Shown: piece after piece, positions 29,286 through 38,401 of the stretch
Layout of the letters: the number at the start of each line of letters is the position of its first letter
Numbering within the stretch: the stretch's first letter is position 1
DNA from: Bryoerythrophyllum caledonicum
Taxonomy: Eukaryota; Streptophyta; Bryopsida; Pottiales; Pottiaceae
Direction: 5' to 3'
Assembly: GCA_963971425.1 (NCBI GenBank)
Contig: OZ020518.1
Location: 30,200,770 to 30,264,769 of the forward strand
DNA length: 64,000 nt
The notes under the pieces: generated by a model
Databases searched by the model: none
The model's input: only the letters and a program-made list of their open reading frames with translations
What the model was told of the DNA's origin: nothing
Position numbers and translations under genes: made by a program

Positions 29286-29794
29286 GTTTTTCGATAACTT
29301 CATCAAGAAGCTTGCCTTCCCTAACATTAACTCAATGACATTTCTTTAATTGGAAACGGCTAAGCAAATTTAAGTAGCCATAGATGCCTTTCCATCTAAA
29401 AGATGGTCCACAGTAAAGTCAGATTAAGAAACAAACGACTTATCTGTAGTAGTATAAGACTATTGCAGGCTCGATGATAATCGCCAAGTTGCAGACTTGG
29501 TTGGCTGTTAGAGCCCGTTTGTTATCCGCCGACTGATTCCGAGTTCGAGTCTCATTGAACTCGTTGAACTGTTCGGGCGGCTGCGGCTTGGCACTTACTA
29601 GTGAGAGCAGGAAATTAAGCAGCCAACTGGCCACCTACCTACCCCTGAGCTAGAGACAAGAGATGCAGTACATCCAAGCTAGGCTAACAAGCTCCAAATG
29701 TTCCCACATTGAATTAAACTGTAGGTCACTCTACGACCACACTTTTTGTATCTATATTATCTTTTTACATAGTGTAGTAATTTACAACACGACA

Positions 29795-29812
29795 TACACC
29801 CCCTCCAAACCT
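29795..29812 (-). other. Polypurine tract next to the 3' LTR
   Basis: On the minus strand the bases just before the 3' LTR are rich in purines, with the core ggaggggg followed by tgta and then the LTR terminus TGTCG. This is the expected position of the plus-strand DNA primer for reverse transcription. The stretch is short and interrupted by T, so the exact primer ends are uncertain. Confidence 0.7.
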
Positions 29813-29836
29813 GCACATCCTCCGTGATGTGCCAAT

Positions 29837-32800
29837 CTAGTTTGGCTCTCCAATGTCGTCATCTTCATCAGTGTTGATTTCTTGATCAGCATCCTCTAGT
29901 TGATCTTCATCACTTGATTCTGATATTGCATTGTCTTCAAAGCTTAGCTCACCGTGACGCCTCTTGAATGCTTTGATTCTTTTTCCTGCCACCGGTATCC
30001 TTAGTTGAGTGCCATCCAACTCACGAAGTGAATACGTGCCGTTTTCATGGACTTCCAGTACCACATAAGGTCCAAACCACCTTCGTGCAAATTTTCTGAC
30101 AGTGCTGTGCTGATGCTCCAAGCTACTGTCAAACATCAACACCCAATCCCCAGCTTGAATTGGTTTTGTTCTTAATCTGTGAGTCTTGTCAAATCTTTCT
30201 TTGTTTTTCAGCCTTGCTGCTTTTAGCCTTTCTAATGCTGCTCTTTGATTTTCAGGTAACCGCTCAAGTTGCTCTATCCGGAGCTCCAATAACCTCTCCC
30301 TTGATATTCCATCATTCCAATCTAAAAACGTCCATGTCGGTATTGAAGTCTCTGTTGGCATGATAGGTTTTTGGCCTAACATCAACTCTGTTGGCATATA
30401 GCCTGTAACTGTGCTATGAGTGGTTCTATCAGCCCATAATGCAAATGGTAAAAGTCTAGGCCACTGTTTTGGTCTCCCTTTACATGCTTTGACCAAAGCG
30501 TTAATGATGGGAGGATGCCCTCTCTCACTCTTACCATTTGCCTCAGGATTGTAAGCTGTTGTAAGTCTTAACTTCACTCCGTATCTTTTGAAGAACTCGA
30601 CAGCTTCGGCAGCATTTAACTCACCACGATCTGCTCTCATCCTGCCGATACTACCATATCTGCTGAAAATGTCTTCAAGTATAAATCTACAAATTCCTTC
30701 TGTAGATTTGGTCCTCAAAGCCCTTCCTTCAACAAAGTTTGAGAGCTCTTCTCTAGCCAAAACAAGGTATTTCATGCCCCATAATCCCAATGGCATTGCA
30801 ACCAAGTCAATCACCCACTGAAAATGTACTGCAAGTGGATAAGTAGGATGTAACTCATCTCTGTGTCTTATTTTTGATTGCAGTTGACACTCAGTGCAAG
30901 AACCAACAAATTCCTCTACATCTTTATACAAGCCCTTCCACCAGTATCGTTCCTTGATCTTGTAATATGTGGCCCAAACTCCTCTATGCCCTGCCCAAAG
31001 AGTATCGTGAAACTCTTTAAGAACTTGATTCTTCAACTCCAAGTCGTCAACTACTCTCAGAGGCACCCCATCATCTCTTTTTGGCCTTTTCCATAATAGA
31101 CCATCTCTGAGAAGATAATTATAGGCTTGATGTCTAATATCTTTAAACGTTTTGTCTGACCAGCCTTCTTGCCTTCTCAAAGTGCTCAAATAGATGCCAA
31201 TGTCTTTTAATTTATCTTGATATAGCTCTTCTTTGAATAGATGAATGTCACCACTTGTATCTGCTCCATCTACTGCCAAAACATAGCCATAATCTTCATC
31301 GTCATCTTCCTCACCAATTTCTTGTGCCTTCATCTCGTCTTCACACATATACCTGGCTCTGGATAGCATATCAGCTACTGAGTTTTTCTTGCCAGTAATA
31401 TGAACTAACACAGGATTTAGTGATCGAATGTAGGCTATCCACCGTAGCATAGCAATGTCTGGAGTAGAACAATTGGCAACCATACCAATCAATGGCAAAC
31501 AGTCAGTCTCCAAGATGACATTTGCACCTATCAAGTAGTTTCTGTCTGCTTTTAGTGCCGTTAGTGCCCCTAAAAGCTCCCTCTTCACTTGTGGATATGC
31601 TCTTTGACGCTCTGTAAGAATCCTTGCTCCAAATCTTATAGCAAATCTTCTTCCTTCTGCATCGTCTTGGCCAATAGCCCAACCTGTAGCAATTGGGCTA
31701 GTATCGACTGTCACAATTACTGGTCTGCCACTATCATATTCAACTTGTCTTAGAGTTGGTGAAGACTTCAAAATGTCCTTTAATCCTTCCATTGCTAGCT
31801 CTTGATCATGCCCCCATCTAAACTTCACTCCCTTTCTCAAGAGTTTGTATAATGGATCAGCCACATGAGCAAAATGTGGTACCCAAATCTGATAAAACAC
31901 ACATGCGCCTAAAAACCTCCTTACTTCGGTAATGCTACTACATGCTTTCATTCTAGCAATAGCATCTACTTTCTCAGGGTTAGGTTTTCTCCCATATCTT
32001 CCGCATAAGTGCCCAACTACCACAATTTCTCCCACACCAAACTTAGACTTGTCGATGGACAATGTTAAATCCACCTCTTCAAGCCTTCCCAGAATCATCT
32101 CCACATCTGCAATATGGTCTATCACAAATCTCCTGCAACCATCTTCATCCTTAGATAAATCTCTTGCCTCTTCCTTGCAGCCCTTGATTGGTATATCATC
32201 AACAAAAGGTATTGTCTTCTCAGGTACAAAGTCTTTTAAAATGCGGTTCATGGCATTTTGCATGTGAGCCACTGAATTTGTGGCACCTTGAGGCAATGTG
32301 CACATCCTTACAAGTCCCAATGGAGTCTTCATGGTTGTCAAATCCCTGCTCTCATTTGCAAGTTGGAATTGATCATAACCTGAATATAAGTCTCCAATAG
32401 AATAGATGGCATGTCCTGCAAATGCTTCAGCCACTTCATCCACAACCGGTCCAGACCCTTTGTTTCTGATAGTAACCTTATTAGCCGGCTGCATGTCTTG
32501 TATGAATCTTAATGCCCCTGATTTCTTCGGCACTGTAAACCAACGGTTGGAGTATGGAGCCATAGAAGGTTCAAGTATGCCCATTTGTACCTTCTCCTTC
32601 AGTAGACTCACCAACTTTGGCAACAAAGCCCTTGGCACTGGTATTGGCTTCAAATCCCATGGCACATGTGGCACAGTAAAAATAACCATTGGTGCAATTA
32701 CATTAGGTTGCACACATCCAATTTCATCTGGTGATGACGCAAATGCTTTGCCATGTTTAGAGAGCATGTCTCGGAATCTCTTCTTCTCTAATTCATTCAA

Positions 32801-33397
32801 GAATTCACCCCCTCCAATCTCTAGCTTGCCAATTGTCTCATTAGTGAACTTGTGCCCAATCTTCCTTGATTCTCTAAGTCCCGGTTCCTTCTCCGCCTGT
32901 TTAATGTGATCATCAGTGTCAGGTGGCAATTGTGTTGCAACGGGCTTCACTTTCTTTGCCACTGTCTTGTATTTGGTGTTAACATCAGCTTCAAAGTATG
33001 CACCATGGCTCTCAACCAATCCAATAGTTCTTGCTGATTTTAAAAGCTCATCAAAGAGCTCCCTTGAATGAACCTCAACTACAACATCACTAGGCGTTGG
33101 CCTTTGGTCAAGTACACCTTCTAAAACCTTTACAATGTCATCAGAAAATCCTTCTTCTTCTATCACTCCAATAATATTCTCGTCATCCAATACCACACCC
33201 ATTTTTTTGAATTTTTCTCCAATTTTCTTAACTGCCTTCTTACCTACTGAATCCAAATCTTCAATCCTCACAAAAGTTACAAGGCTATCTCCTGTAACAT
33301 TTAAAACCACGCGACCTCTACTATTTACATTGGGGAATGAAACTGTTGAGAAACCCCTTGCACCCGCGGACCCCCATCTTCCACGTGTGCAATCTAG
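29837..33397 (-). CDS. pol: Pol: reverse transcriptase, RNase H, integrase
   Basis: Copies the element RNA into DNA and integrates it. The frame is open from a TGA at 33,415 and has no early ATG; it is taken to begin at 33,397, after a -1 shift from gag. That gives about 1,186 codons ending in TAG. Numbering from there: RT at about 265-460, with aspartate 336 in SIGDLYSGYDQF and the catalytic FVDD box at 398-401; RNase H at about 560-680 with D565, E607, D632 and D676; integrase zinc finger H797, H804, C834, C837; integrase core D864, D923, E958 with the exact 35-residue D-to-E spacing; GPY module at 1109-1111; then a very acidic tail. No chromodomain is visible. FVDD replaces the commoner YVDD, which is tolerated in many elements. 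All catalytic residues are present, so the enzyme could be active. Confidence 0.95.
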   Translation of the reverse strand, partial: LDCTRGRWGSAGARGFSTVSFPNVNSRGRVVLNVTGDSLVTFVRIEDLDSVGKKAVKKIGEKFKKMGVVLDDENIIGVIEEEGFSDDIVKVLEGVLDQRPTPSDVVVEVHSRELFDELLKSARTIGLVESHGAYFEADVNTKYKTVAKKVKPVATQLPPDTDDHIKQAEKEPGLRESRKIGHKFTNETIGKLEIGGGEFLNELEKKRFRDMLSKHGKAFASSPDEIGCVQPNVIAPMVIFTVPHVPWDLKPIPVPRALLPKLVSLLKEKVQMGILEPSMAPYSNRWFTVPKKSGALRFIQDMQPANKVTIRNKGSGPVVDEVAEAFAGHAIYSIGDLYSGYDQFQLANESRDLTTMKTPLGLVRMCTLPQGATNSVAHMQNAMNRILKDFVPEKTIPFVDDIPIKGCKEEARDLSKDEDGCRRFVIDHIADVEMILGRLEEVDLTLSIDKSKFGVGEIVVVGHLCGRYGRKPNPEKVDAIARMKACSSITEVRRFLGACVFYQIWVPHFAHVADPLYKLLRKGVKFRWGHDQELAMEGLKDILKSSPTLRQVEYDSGRPVIVTVDTSPIATGWAIGQDDAEGRRFAIRFGARILTERQRAYPQVKRELLGALTALKADRNYLIGANVILETDCLPLIGMVANCSTPDIAMLRWIAYIRSLNPVLVHITGKKNSVADMLSRARYMCEDEMKAQEIGEEDDDEDYGYVLAVDGADTSGDIHLFKEELYQDKLKDIGIYLSTLRRQEGWSDKTFKDIRHQAYNYLLRDGLLWKRPKRDDGVPLRVVDDLELKNQVLKEFHDTLWAGHRGVWATYYKIKERYWWKGLYKDVEEFVGSCTECQLQSKIRHRDELHPTYPLAVHFQWVIDLVAMPLGLWGMKYLVLAREELSNFVEGRALRTKSTEGICRFILEDIFSRYGSIGRMRADRGELNAAEAVEFFKRYGVKLRLTTAYNPEANGKSERGHPPIINALVKACKGRPKQWPRLLPFALWADRTTHSTVTGYMPTELMLGQKPIMPTETSIPTWTFLDWNDGISRERLLELRIEQLERLPENQRAALERLKAARLKNKERFDKTHRLRTKPIQAGDWVLMFDSSLEHQHSTVRKFARRWFGPYVVLEVHENGTYSLRELDGTQLRIPVAGKRIKAFKRRHGELSFEDNAISESSDEDQLEDADQEINTDEDDDIGEPN

Positions 33398-33403
33398 AAA
33401 CCC
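33358..33403 (-). promoter_or_regulatory. -1 ribosomal frameshift signal (GGGTTTC plus hairpin)
   Basis: On the minus strand, the heptamer G GGT TTC (33,403-33,397) sits in the gag frame immediately before the gag stop TAG (33,396-33,394). It fits the X XXY YYZ rule exactly. After a 4-nt spacer (TAGA) a hairpin follows: TTGCAC (33,392-33,387) pairs with GTGCAA (33,363-33,358), then after an A/G mismatch CGTGG pairs with CCGCG (one G-T pair), around an 11-nt loop. The pol frame is the -1 frame and is open across the site. Together these are the parts of a programmed -1 frameshift that sets the Gag to Gag-Pol ratio. Function is inferred, not shown. Confidence 0.85.
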
Positions 33404-35910
33404 TGAAAGTTTTCAGAGTCATCGATCATGGGTGCTTCTCTAAGTTGGGCTCTATGTCTCTCATGATTTGGTTTCACAGTGAGAAACTGCACTGCTTTCT
33501 TCCCATCACAACTCCGAATCCTAGCATAGTGTGAGCCGTCATCTAAAACTTTAGTTCCCATCCTTGTAGCAGTGATATATGGTTGTCCCAAAATAATCGG
33601 ATACGTACCATTGTTCTGCACAAAGAAGTTTTGTTCAACTTCAACATCTCCAATCTTGGTCTTCACAGCTGGGCATGCACCGTAAAGACCCCCTCTCTCA
33701 TTATTTGCTGCTCGCAAAACCCATCCATGGTTGATGTCAATGGGCCACTTACCCTTTTCATAGATCTTCCTTGAGATTATGTTAATCTCAGATCCATGAT
33801 CAACAAGAGCTAATATAGACTCATCCAAGTCTCCAAGCTTCACACGTGTCTCTGTTGTAGCTCTGGCCCAGAATGGTTGAGTATAAGTTCGCATTGTTTC
33901 ATCCTCATGTTCTCCCCAAAACTCTCCACCCATACAACATGTCATTGCAATCTCTTCAGGAGAAGCATCAGCCTTTGCCTCCTCTGGTTTCTTCGCAATG
34001 AATTCTAAGGAAAACATCTGCAAGACCTCATCTTCCATTTCTCCATCCAGAAGATTAGAAACATCTTCCACATCCTTCTCGCTCGAGCTTGTAGAATCAC
34101 ACATCATGACAAACACTTGCCCAATCTCTTCTTCTTCATCTTTGGTCACGTGAGTATCTATCGCCTTTGCCATCACTGTCTCTGCTGTCATTTGCCTCTT
34201 TCTCTTGATAACATCTATTATGAGCTCGTGAAAGTCTTTCTTGGCGATACCAAGAGCCTCTCTCAAAGTGAATTCAATCTTTGCATCAAGAATCCTCTCT
34301 TCAAGAATGCCCTTCATATCAATTGAAGATTCAATATCGGATTGAAGTTTGTAGGCTGGTACTTTACCTCTTCCCTTTGCAGAATCTTCTTTCTCTTTTC
34401 CCTTCTTACTACTCATCCTTTCCTCCCATTTGTCCTTTGGTAGTGGTGCATTCCCTGGATGTAAGTTAGAAGGTCCAGCGTCTTGCTTCTGGCGAGTGTG
34501 ATTTGCTGGCCCTTGTGTTGGAGTAGTATCCTTGTTGCCTGAGGGCTTCCTCTTGCTTACTGGCTCCGTTGTCTCTTCTTCTTCATCTCTGCCACGTTTA
34601 GCTTCGACCAACGCATCGCTAGGCAAATCGATCCCTTGCTCATTCTCCAGATATGCCCTGATGGTGATCGCATCTACCGGATCATCCCATCCAGTAAGCT
34701 GTCTGATAGCTTGTGCTCCTCTGACCATCAGTTCTGTAGGTACATGAGATAAGATTTTCACCTTATCCTGCTCGACCTCAATGCTATAGGTTTCTGCTTC
34801 TTTGCCTTTCGAAGAACTGCCATTTTTCAACCGCTCATCCATCAACTTCTTCATGCCCCCTCTTCCAAAGTTGGTGTTCAAAACTTCTTCCGTCGAAGCA
34901 TCTCTAATCCTTCCTTCTTTGAAAGAAATAATGCCATTCTTCATAGCATCTGCATACGACGTACAATCTCCACGCTTGTGGCTTGGATCATCACACCAAA
35001 TGCACCTCATGACAAAATCCTTCTGCCCTCCACTAGGTTGAGAACCACTCGTTTTGGTATTCCTCATAAGCGTACTCATCTCCACCTTCAATTCCTTGAT
35101 GCCCTTCATAAGCTCTTGAATCGTAGCATCATCCACCGTTTTGCCCTTTGAGGAACTTAGAGGAGTAGAAGTAGGCTGGATTGATGTTGAAGCTTTGTTT
35201 TCTACTATCGGTAAAGCTTCTATCCTTGCTCCAAGTCCTCTTGCCTTCACACGTTGTTGTTTGGCAATAATGCTCACCCCTTCTTCCAATCTCCTCCAAT
35301 TAGTGGTAAAACCACCTTCGGTAGTACTATCTGAGAGAAAAAGAAGCAATCTGTCTTCTAATGCTTCATCCGCAGCTTGTAGAAAAAGCTCAGACTTCCT
35401 CACCTCCAGTAGACGCTTCTCAACCAAAGGTAACTGTCCAAATTTCTTCTCAAACTCTCTGAGTAATTCGTTAGGCCCCATGTGCTTGCCAGGCCGTTGT
35501 TCCACCCAATCAAGAAACCCTCTCTTGGACATCCTCTCAGTATCTTCATCAAAGTACTCATCTCTGAGTCTTTCTTCAAATGCAGCCCATGAGGGCACAT
35601 CTATACCTTCATGCAACTGTCTGACCCTCTCCCTGATCTCAGGTACAACTGCAAGGTGGAAAGTCTCAATCATCCTTTCTCCAGCTACTTGATAAATCTC
35701 CATCTCGCATCCATAGACCCTCAAAAACTTGGAAACATTCTTGCCATCAAACCTCCCTAATTTGTTGATGACAGTCTTCAAAGCCTTCGTAGCTCCTTGT
35801 CCCGATGTATTAGCAGCTTGTTGGCCCATAAGCATCTGCATGGCCCTCATAAACTCCTCTGCAAGATTCTGACCACCTCCACCACCTCGAGTTCCTCCAG
35901 AATCATCCAT
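33394..35910 (-). CDS. gag: Gag polyprotein with C-terminal aspartic protease
   Basis: An 838-codon frame from a true ATG (35,910) to TAG. The N-terminal part (about 40-230) is helical and charged like a retrotransposon capsid (for example WAAFEERLRDEYF near 108-120). A canonical CCHC zinc knuckle follows at C303, C306, H311, C316 (CIWCDDPSHKRGDC), the RNA-binding nucleocapsid motif. A long Lys/Glu/Ser-rich linker (430-670) leads to a retropepsin-like domain at about 685-800 with ALVDHGSEIN (active-site D704) and IILGQP (772-777). The active-site triplet is DHG rather than DTG or DSG. Only about 30 nt separate the primer site from the ATG. Putting protease at the end of gag, with pol reached by frameshift, means protease is made with every Gag chain. 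Confidence 0.93.
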   Translation of the reverse strand: MDDSGGTRGGGGGQNLAEEFMRAMQMLMGQQAANTSGQGATKALKTVINKLGRFDGKNVSKFLRVYGCEMEIYQVAGERMIETFHLAVVPEIRERVRQLHEGIDVPSWAAFEERLRDEYFDEDTERMSKRGFLDWVEQRPGKHMGPNELLREFEKKFGQLPLVEKRLLEVRKSELFLQAADEALEDRLLLFLSDSTTEGGFTTNWRRLEEGVSIIAKQQRVKARGLGARIEALPIVENKASTSIQPTSTPLSSSKGKTVDDATIQELMKGIKELKVEMSTLMRNTKTSGSQPSGGQKDFVMRCIWCDDPSHKRGDCTSYADAMKNGIISFKEGRIRDASTEEVLNTNFGRGGMKKLMDERLKNGSSSKGKEAETYSIEVEQDKVKILSHVPTELMVRGAQAIRQLTGWDDPVDAITIRAYLENEQGIDLPSDALVEAKRGRDEEEETTEPVSKRKPSGNKDTTPTQGPANHTRQKQDAGPSNLHPGNAPLPKDKWEERMSSKKGKEKEDSAKGRGKVPAYKLQSDIESSIDMKGILEERILDAKIEFTLREALGIAKKDFHELIIDVIKRKRQMTAETVMAKAIDTHVTKDEEEEIGQVFVMMCDSTSSSEKDVEDVSNLLDGEMEDEVLQMFSLEFIAKKPEEAKADASPEEIAMTCCMGGEFWGEHEDETMRTYTQPFWARATTETRVKLGDLDESILALVDHGSEINIISRKIYEKGKWPIDINHGWVLRAANNERGGLYGACPAVKTKIGDVEVEQNFFVQNNGTYPIILGQPYITATRMGTKVLDDGSHYARIRSCDGKKAVQFLTVKPNHERHRAQLREAPMIDDSENFQGF

Positions 35911-35940
35911 CTTTCCCTCTTAACCAAATGCCCTAAAGCT

Positions 35941-35958
35941 CTCTCAGTGGAAGCACCA
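35941..35958 (-). other. tRNA primer-binding site (tRNA-Thr-like)
   Basis: Two bases inside the 5' LTR the minus strand reads TGGTGCTTCCACTGAGAG. It is the complement of a tRNA 3' end CTCTCAGTGGAAGCA plus CCA, so the primer tRNA should start GCTTCCA. From memory this resembles a plant tRNA-Thr rather than the initiator Met tRNA used by many plant elements. The position next to the LTR makes the primer-site call safe; the tRNA identity is less sure. Confidence 0.8.
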
Positions 35959-37368
35959 AATGTCGAGTAGAAAGTCTTTGCTTCAGGAAAACGCAGGGTT
36001 CTTGGCTGCACTTAGTTTAGAGAGGGAAAGGGAGAATATGGAACATATAATTTTGTGTTCAAGCCCATATAAACTCATAAGTCCTCATTTAGCATACGAA
36101 AAAGGCCTCCAATCTTCAACTTGTATAATAAAACTCGATGTACATATAATAAGACATGATGCAGATGTCTTGTAGAACTTGTCTCCCAAAAACTTAACTC
36201 AAAACATTAATTATCCTTAATCTAAATCAAGCCTTAATTAAACTCTGATTAAATTAACTAAGTTCGCTTAATAATAATTAATTAATAGTTAAGATAATTA
36301 TATTTAAATAATATGATTAACCTTAATTAATCCACTTAATCTTAGTTAAGCTAATTAATTACAATTAGACTAGTTAATCTTACTTAACACAATTAACCTT
36401 GATTAAGATAATTAATTCCCTAATTAACCACAATCCCACATACCCTTACCCTTACATACCCTAACCACTTCATACCCTTCTCCTATATACCCTTACTCCC
36501 TTTGAAATCATTTATCTAACCTCTCATTAAGTACAAACCGAACTCAAACTCTCTTTTAAACTCTTGATTAACCTTCTAATTCAAAATACCACTACGGTTT
36601 CATACAAACTCGGAATGAGTCGTGCTATAGCTACTTGAAAAGCCACTAAAATACACCACATACACACCAAATTTCACCTCCAAAAACCCATCTGGCCAGC
36701 CGCTATGTGCAATCAAAGTTACTTCTTACAAAAACTCAAATCAGCTGACCCCTCTTCTTTCAAACTAGTGCTATGACTTCACAAAAGCTCGAAATAGAGC
36801 ATAAGATAGCTCTTTGGAAAGCTATTTACAGTGTACAAACACTCACCAAAGATGTCATTTAGATATACTTTGTACAACTTGCTACAAGGCTTCAAACCTA
36901 CTGCTCATGAAAACATGGGGCAGCAGACCCCCTTGTGTTCGACAAGGCGCCGTTCACTCATACTTTGAGCTCTAAGACCAAGTGATAGCTTCATAGAGAG
37001 CTAACAACAAGGGCTACAACATACTCAAAAACCAAAACAAACTACAACAAAAACAACCCGAGAGAGCCCCCGCAGTCCAGCCCCTCCTTGGTAAGGAAGA
37101 ACCCCACCCCCAAAACGGGGAAAAGAGCCAATCACAACTAACCTCAGCCCATTCAAAGGCCACATGGGCATCTTAAACCCCATTGGTTGCTCAAATTCTC
37201 CCCCTTATCAACTCTTATCATCCCTCTATCCCTTCTATTCTTTGCATTTTTAAACACTAACTACCTGGTCATCAATCTAAAGACCGGGTTTCTTCAACAA
37301 CAACAACTAACTACAAATATATTAAGAAAAATAACAACAAATGGTCTCAACTTCAGCCCCTAGATGGA

Positions 37369-37800
37369 TTAAACATGTAAAAAGTCAAGAATCTCACGAA
37401 GAACAGCAGCAATGTAACTCGATCGCCTTTCACTACCCAAGTGTCTGAGCGGGCCTTGAAGCCAAAGACGGTGACCAAGGTCATTGGACAAGCGGGTTAC
37501 CATTTGACCTTCGTTAGTGTTTTGAAAACACCCTTCAAACACCACTTGATGGCCTTCGACAAGCACATCTCCAACCTCCAAGACGATTACTAAAGTTCTT
37601 GCCTCCGGTTGTAAACTTCTTAAACTTGTCAAAGGAACTTGTTGAGGATCAAAAGCGGTACGTGGTTGAACACGACGCTCAGAAGGCCCTGCTTCCTCTC
37701 GCTCACGTCGCCTTGATGTTGATGGTTGAGAAAGTTGAATTAGATCATCCGGTGAGTGAGCTAAAGGAAACTCCCAATCATCAGGGTCTTGAGAAGCCAT
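37369..37800 (-). CDS. 143-aa ORF inside the 5' LTR, unknown function
   Basis: Same frame as in the other LTR: ATG in a good context (tagtATGGCT), 143 codons, TAA stop, no differences seen. Here it matters more. If transcription starts about 30 nt below the TATA box at 37,885-37,892, this is the first substantial ORF of the genomic RNA, ending about 1.46 kb before the gag ATG at 35,910. Gag would then need leaky scanning, re-initiation, internal entry or splicing of the leader. No homology is recognised. It may be a true product or a chance ORF preserved only because the LTRs are young. Confidence 0.5.
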   Translation of the reverse strand: MASQDPDDWEFPLAHSPDDLIQLSQPSTSRRREREEAGPSERRVQPRTAFDPQQVPLTSLRSLQPEARTLVIVLEVGDVLVEGHQVVFEGCFQNTNEGQMVTRLSNDLGHRLWLQGPLRHLGSERRSSYIAAVLREILDFLHV

Positions 37801-37884
37801 ACTATCAACCTATAGAAACTAAGAAGAAACAATCCAAACTAATAATGACCTGAAGTAATGCATAAGGCACGGCAACCATCTACC

Positions 37885-37892
37885 CTTTATAT
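37885..37892 (-). promoter_or_regulatory. Candidate TATA box driving the genomic RNA
   Basis: The minus strand has acatataaaggg about 85 nt upstream of the LTR ORF ATG at 37,800. It is the best promoter-like element I found in the LTR. It divides the LTR into a U3 of roughly 550 bp and an R-U5 part of roughly 1.9 kb. I did not find a clear AATAAA poly(A) signal by eye. Confidence 0.5.
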
Positions 37893-38401
37893 GTTTTTCG
37901 ATAACTTCATCAAGAAGCTTGCCTTCCCTAACATTAACTCAATGACATTTCTTTAATTGGAAACGGCTAAGCAAATTTAAGTAGCCATAGATGCCTTTCC
38001 ATCTAAAAGATGGTCCACAGTAAAGTCAGATTAAGAAACAAACGACTTATCTGTAGTAGTATAAGACTATTGCAGGCTCGATGATAATCGCCAAGTTGCA
38101 GACTTGGTTGGCTGTTAGAGCCCGTTTGTTATCCGCCGACTGATTCCGAGTTCGAGTCTCATTGAACTCGTTGAACTGTTCGGGCGGCTGCGGCTTGGCA
38201 CTTACTAGTGAGAGCAGGAAATTAAGCAGCCAACTGGCCACCTACCTACCCCTGAGCTAGAGACAAGAGATGCAGTACATCCAAGCTAGGCTAACAAGCT
38301 CCAAATGTTCCCACATTGAATTAAACTGTAGGTCACTCTACGACCACACTTTTTGTATCTATATTATCTTTTTACATAGTGTAGTAATTTACAACACGAC
38401 A

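Larger units (their letters stand above)
27354..29794 (-). repeat. 3' LTR of the retrotransposon (left copy)
   Basis: This 2,441-bp direct repeat starts TGTCG and ends CGACA, a perfect 5-bp terminal inverted repeat with the usual TG...CA ends. It matches 35,961-38,401 except at 27,661 (G versus T at 36,268) and 27,667 (G versus A at 36,274), as far as I can see by eye. In element orientation it holds a TATA box, a 143-codon ORF and an AT-rich TTAATTAA-type stretch at about 27,600-27,820. A plus-strand run of taccctta-like words near 27,830-27,890 is not telomeric repeat. Confidence 0.97.
27354..38401 (-). mobile_element. Complete Ty3/Gypsy-type LTR retrotransposon
   Basis: The element is 11,048 bp: 2,441-bp LTRs at both ends, a 6,166-bp interior and a 4-bp ACGG target duplication. 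It is transcribed on the minus strand, so the right-hand LTR is the 5' LTR. The order is 5' LTR, tRNA primer site, gag-protease, pol (RT, RNase H, integrase), polypurine tract, 3' LTR. RNase H preceding integrase places it in the Ty3/Gypsy (Metaviridae) group. The integrase tail has a GPY module but no recognisable chromodomain. Both main frames are open, the catalytic residues are mostly canonical, and only two LTR-LTR differences were found, so the copy is young and may be autonomous. Odd points are the -1 frameshift between gag-pro and pol, a DHG protease motif and an ORF inside the LTR. Confidence 0.96.
35961..38401 (-). repeat. 5' LTR of the retrotransposon (right copy)
   Basis: A 2,441-bp copy of the left LTR, starting TGTCG and ending CGACA on the plus strand. 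It would drive the genomic transcript on the minus strand, from a start near 37,855 through the LTR ORF, the primer site and gag. It is unusually long, with about 600 bp upstream of the ORF start and about 1.4 kb between the ORF and the primer site. Confidence 0.97.

Noticed and set aside
29440..29634. 64-codon minus-strand ORF upstream of the LTR TATA box.
   Set aside because: It begins at GTG rather than ATG, lies in the likely untranscribed U3 part, and overlaps the tRNA-like stretch.
32406..32909. Plus-strand ORFs of up to 183 codons across the retrotransposon interior (for example 35,141-35,692).
   Set aside because: They are antisense shadows of gag and pol, which carry the recognisable domains.
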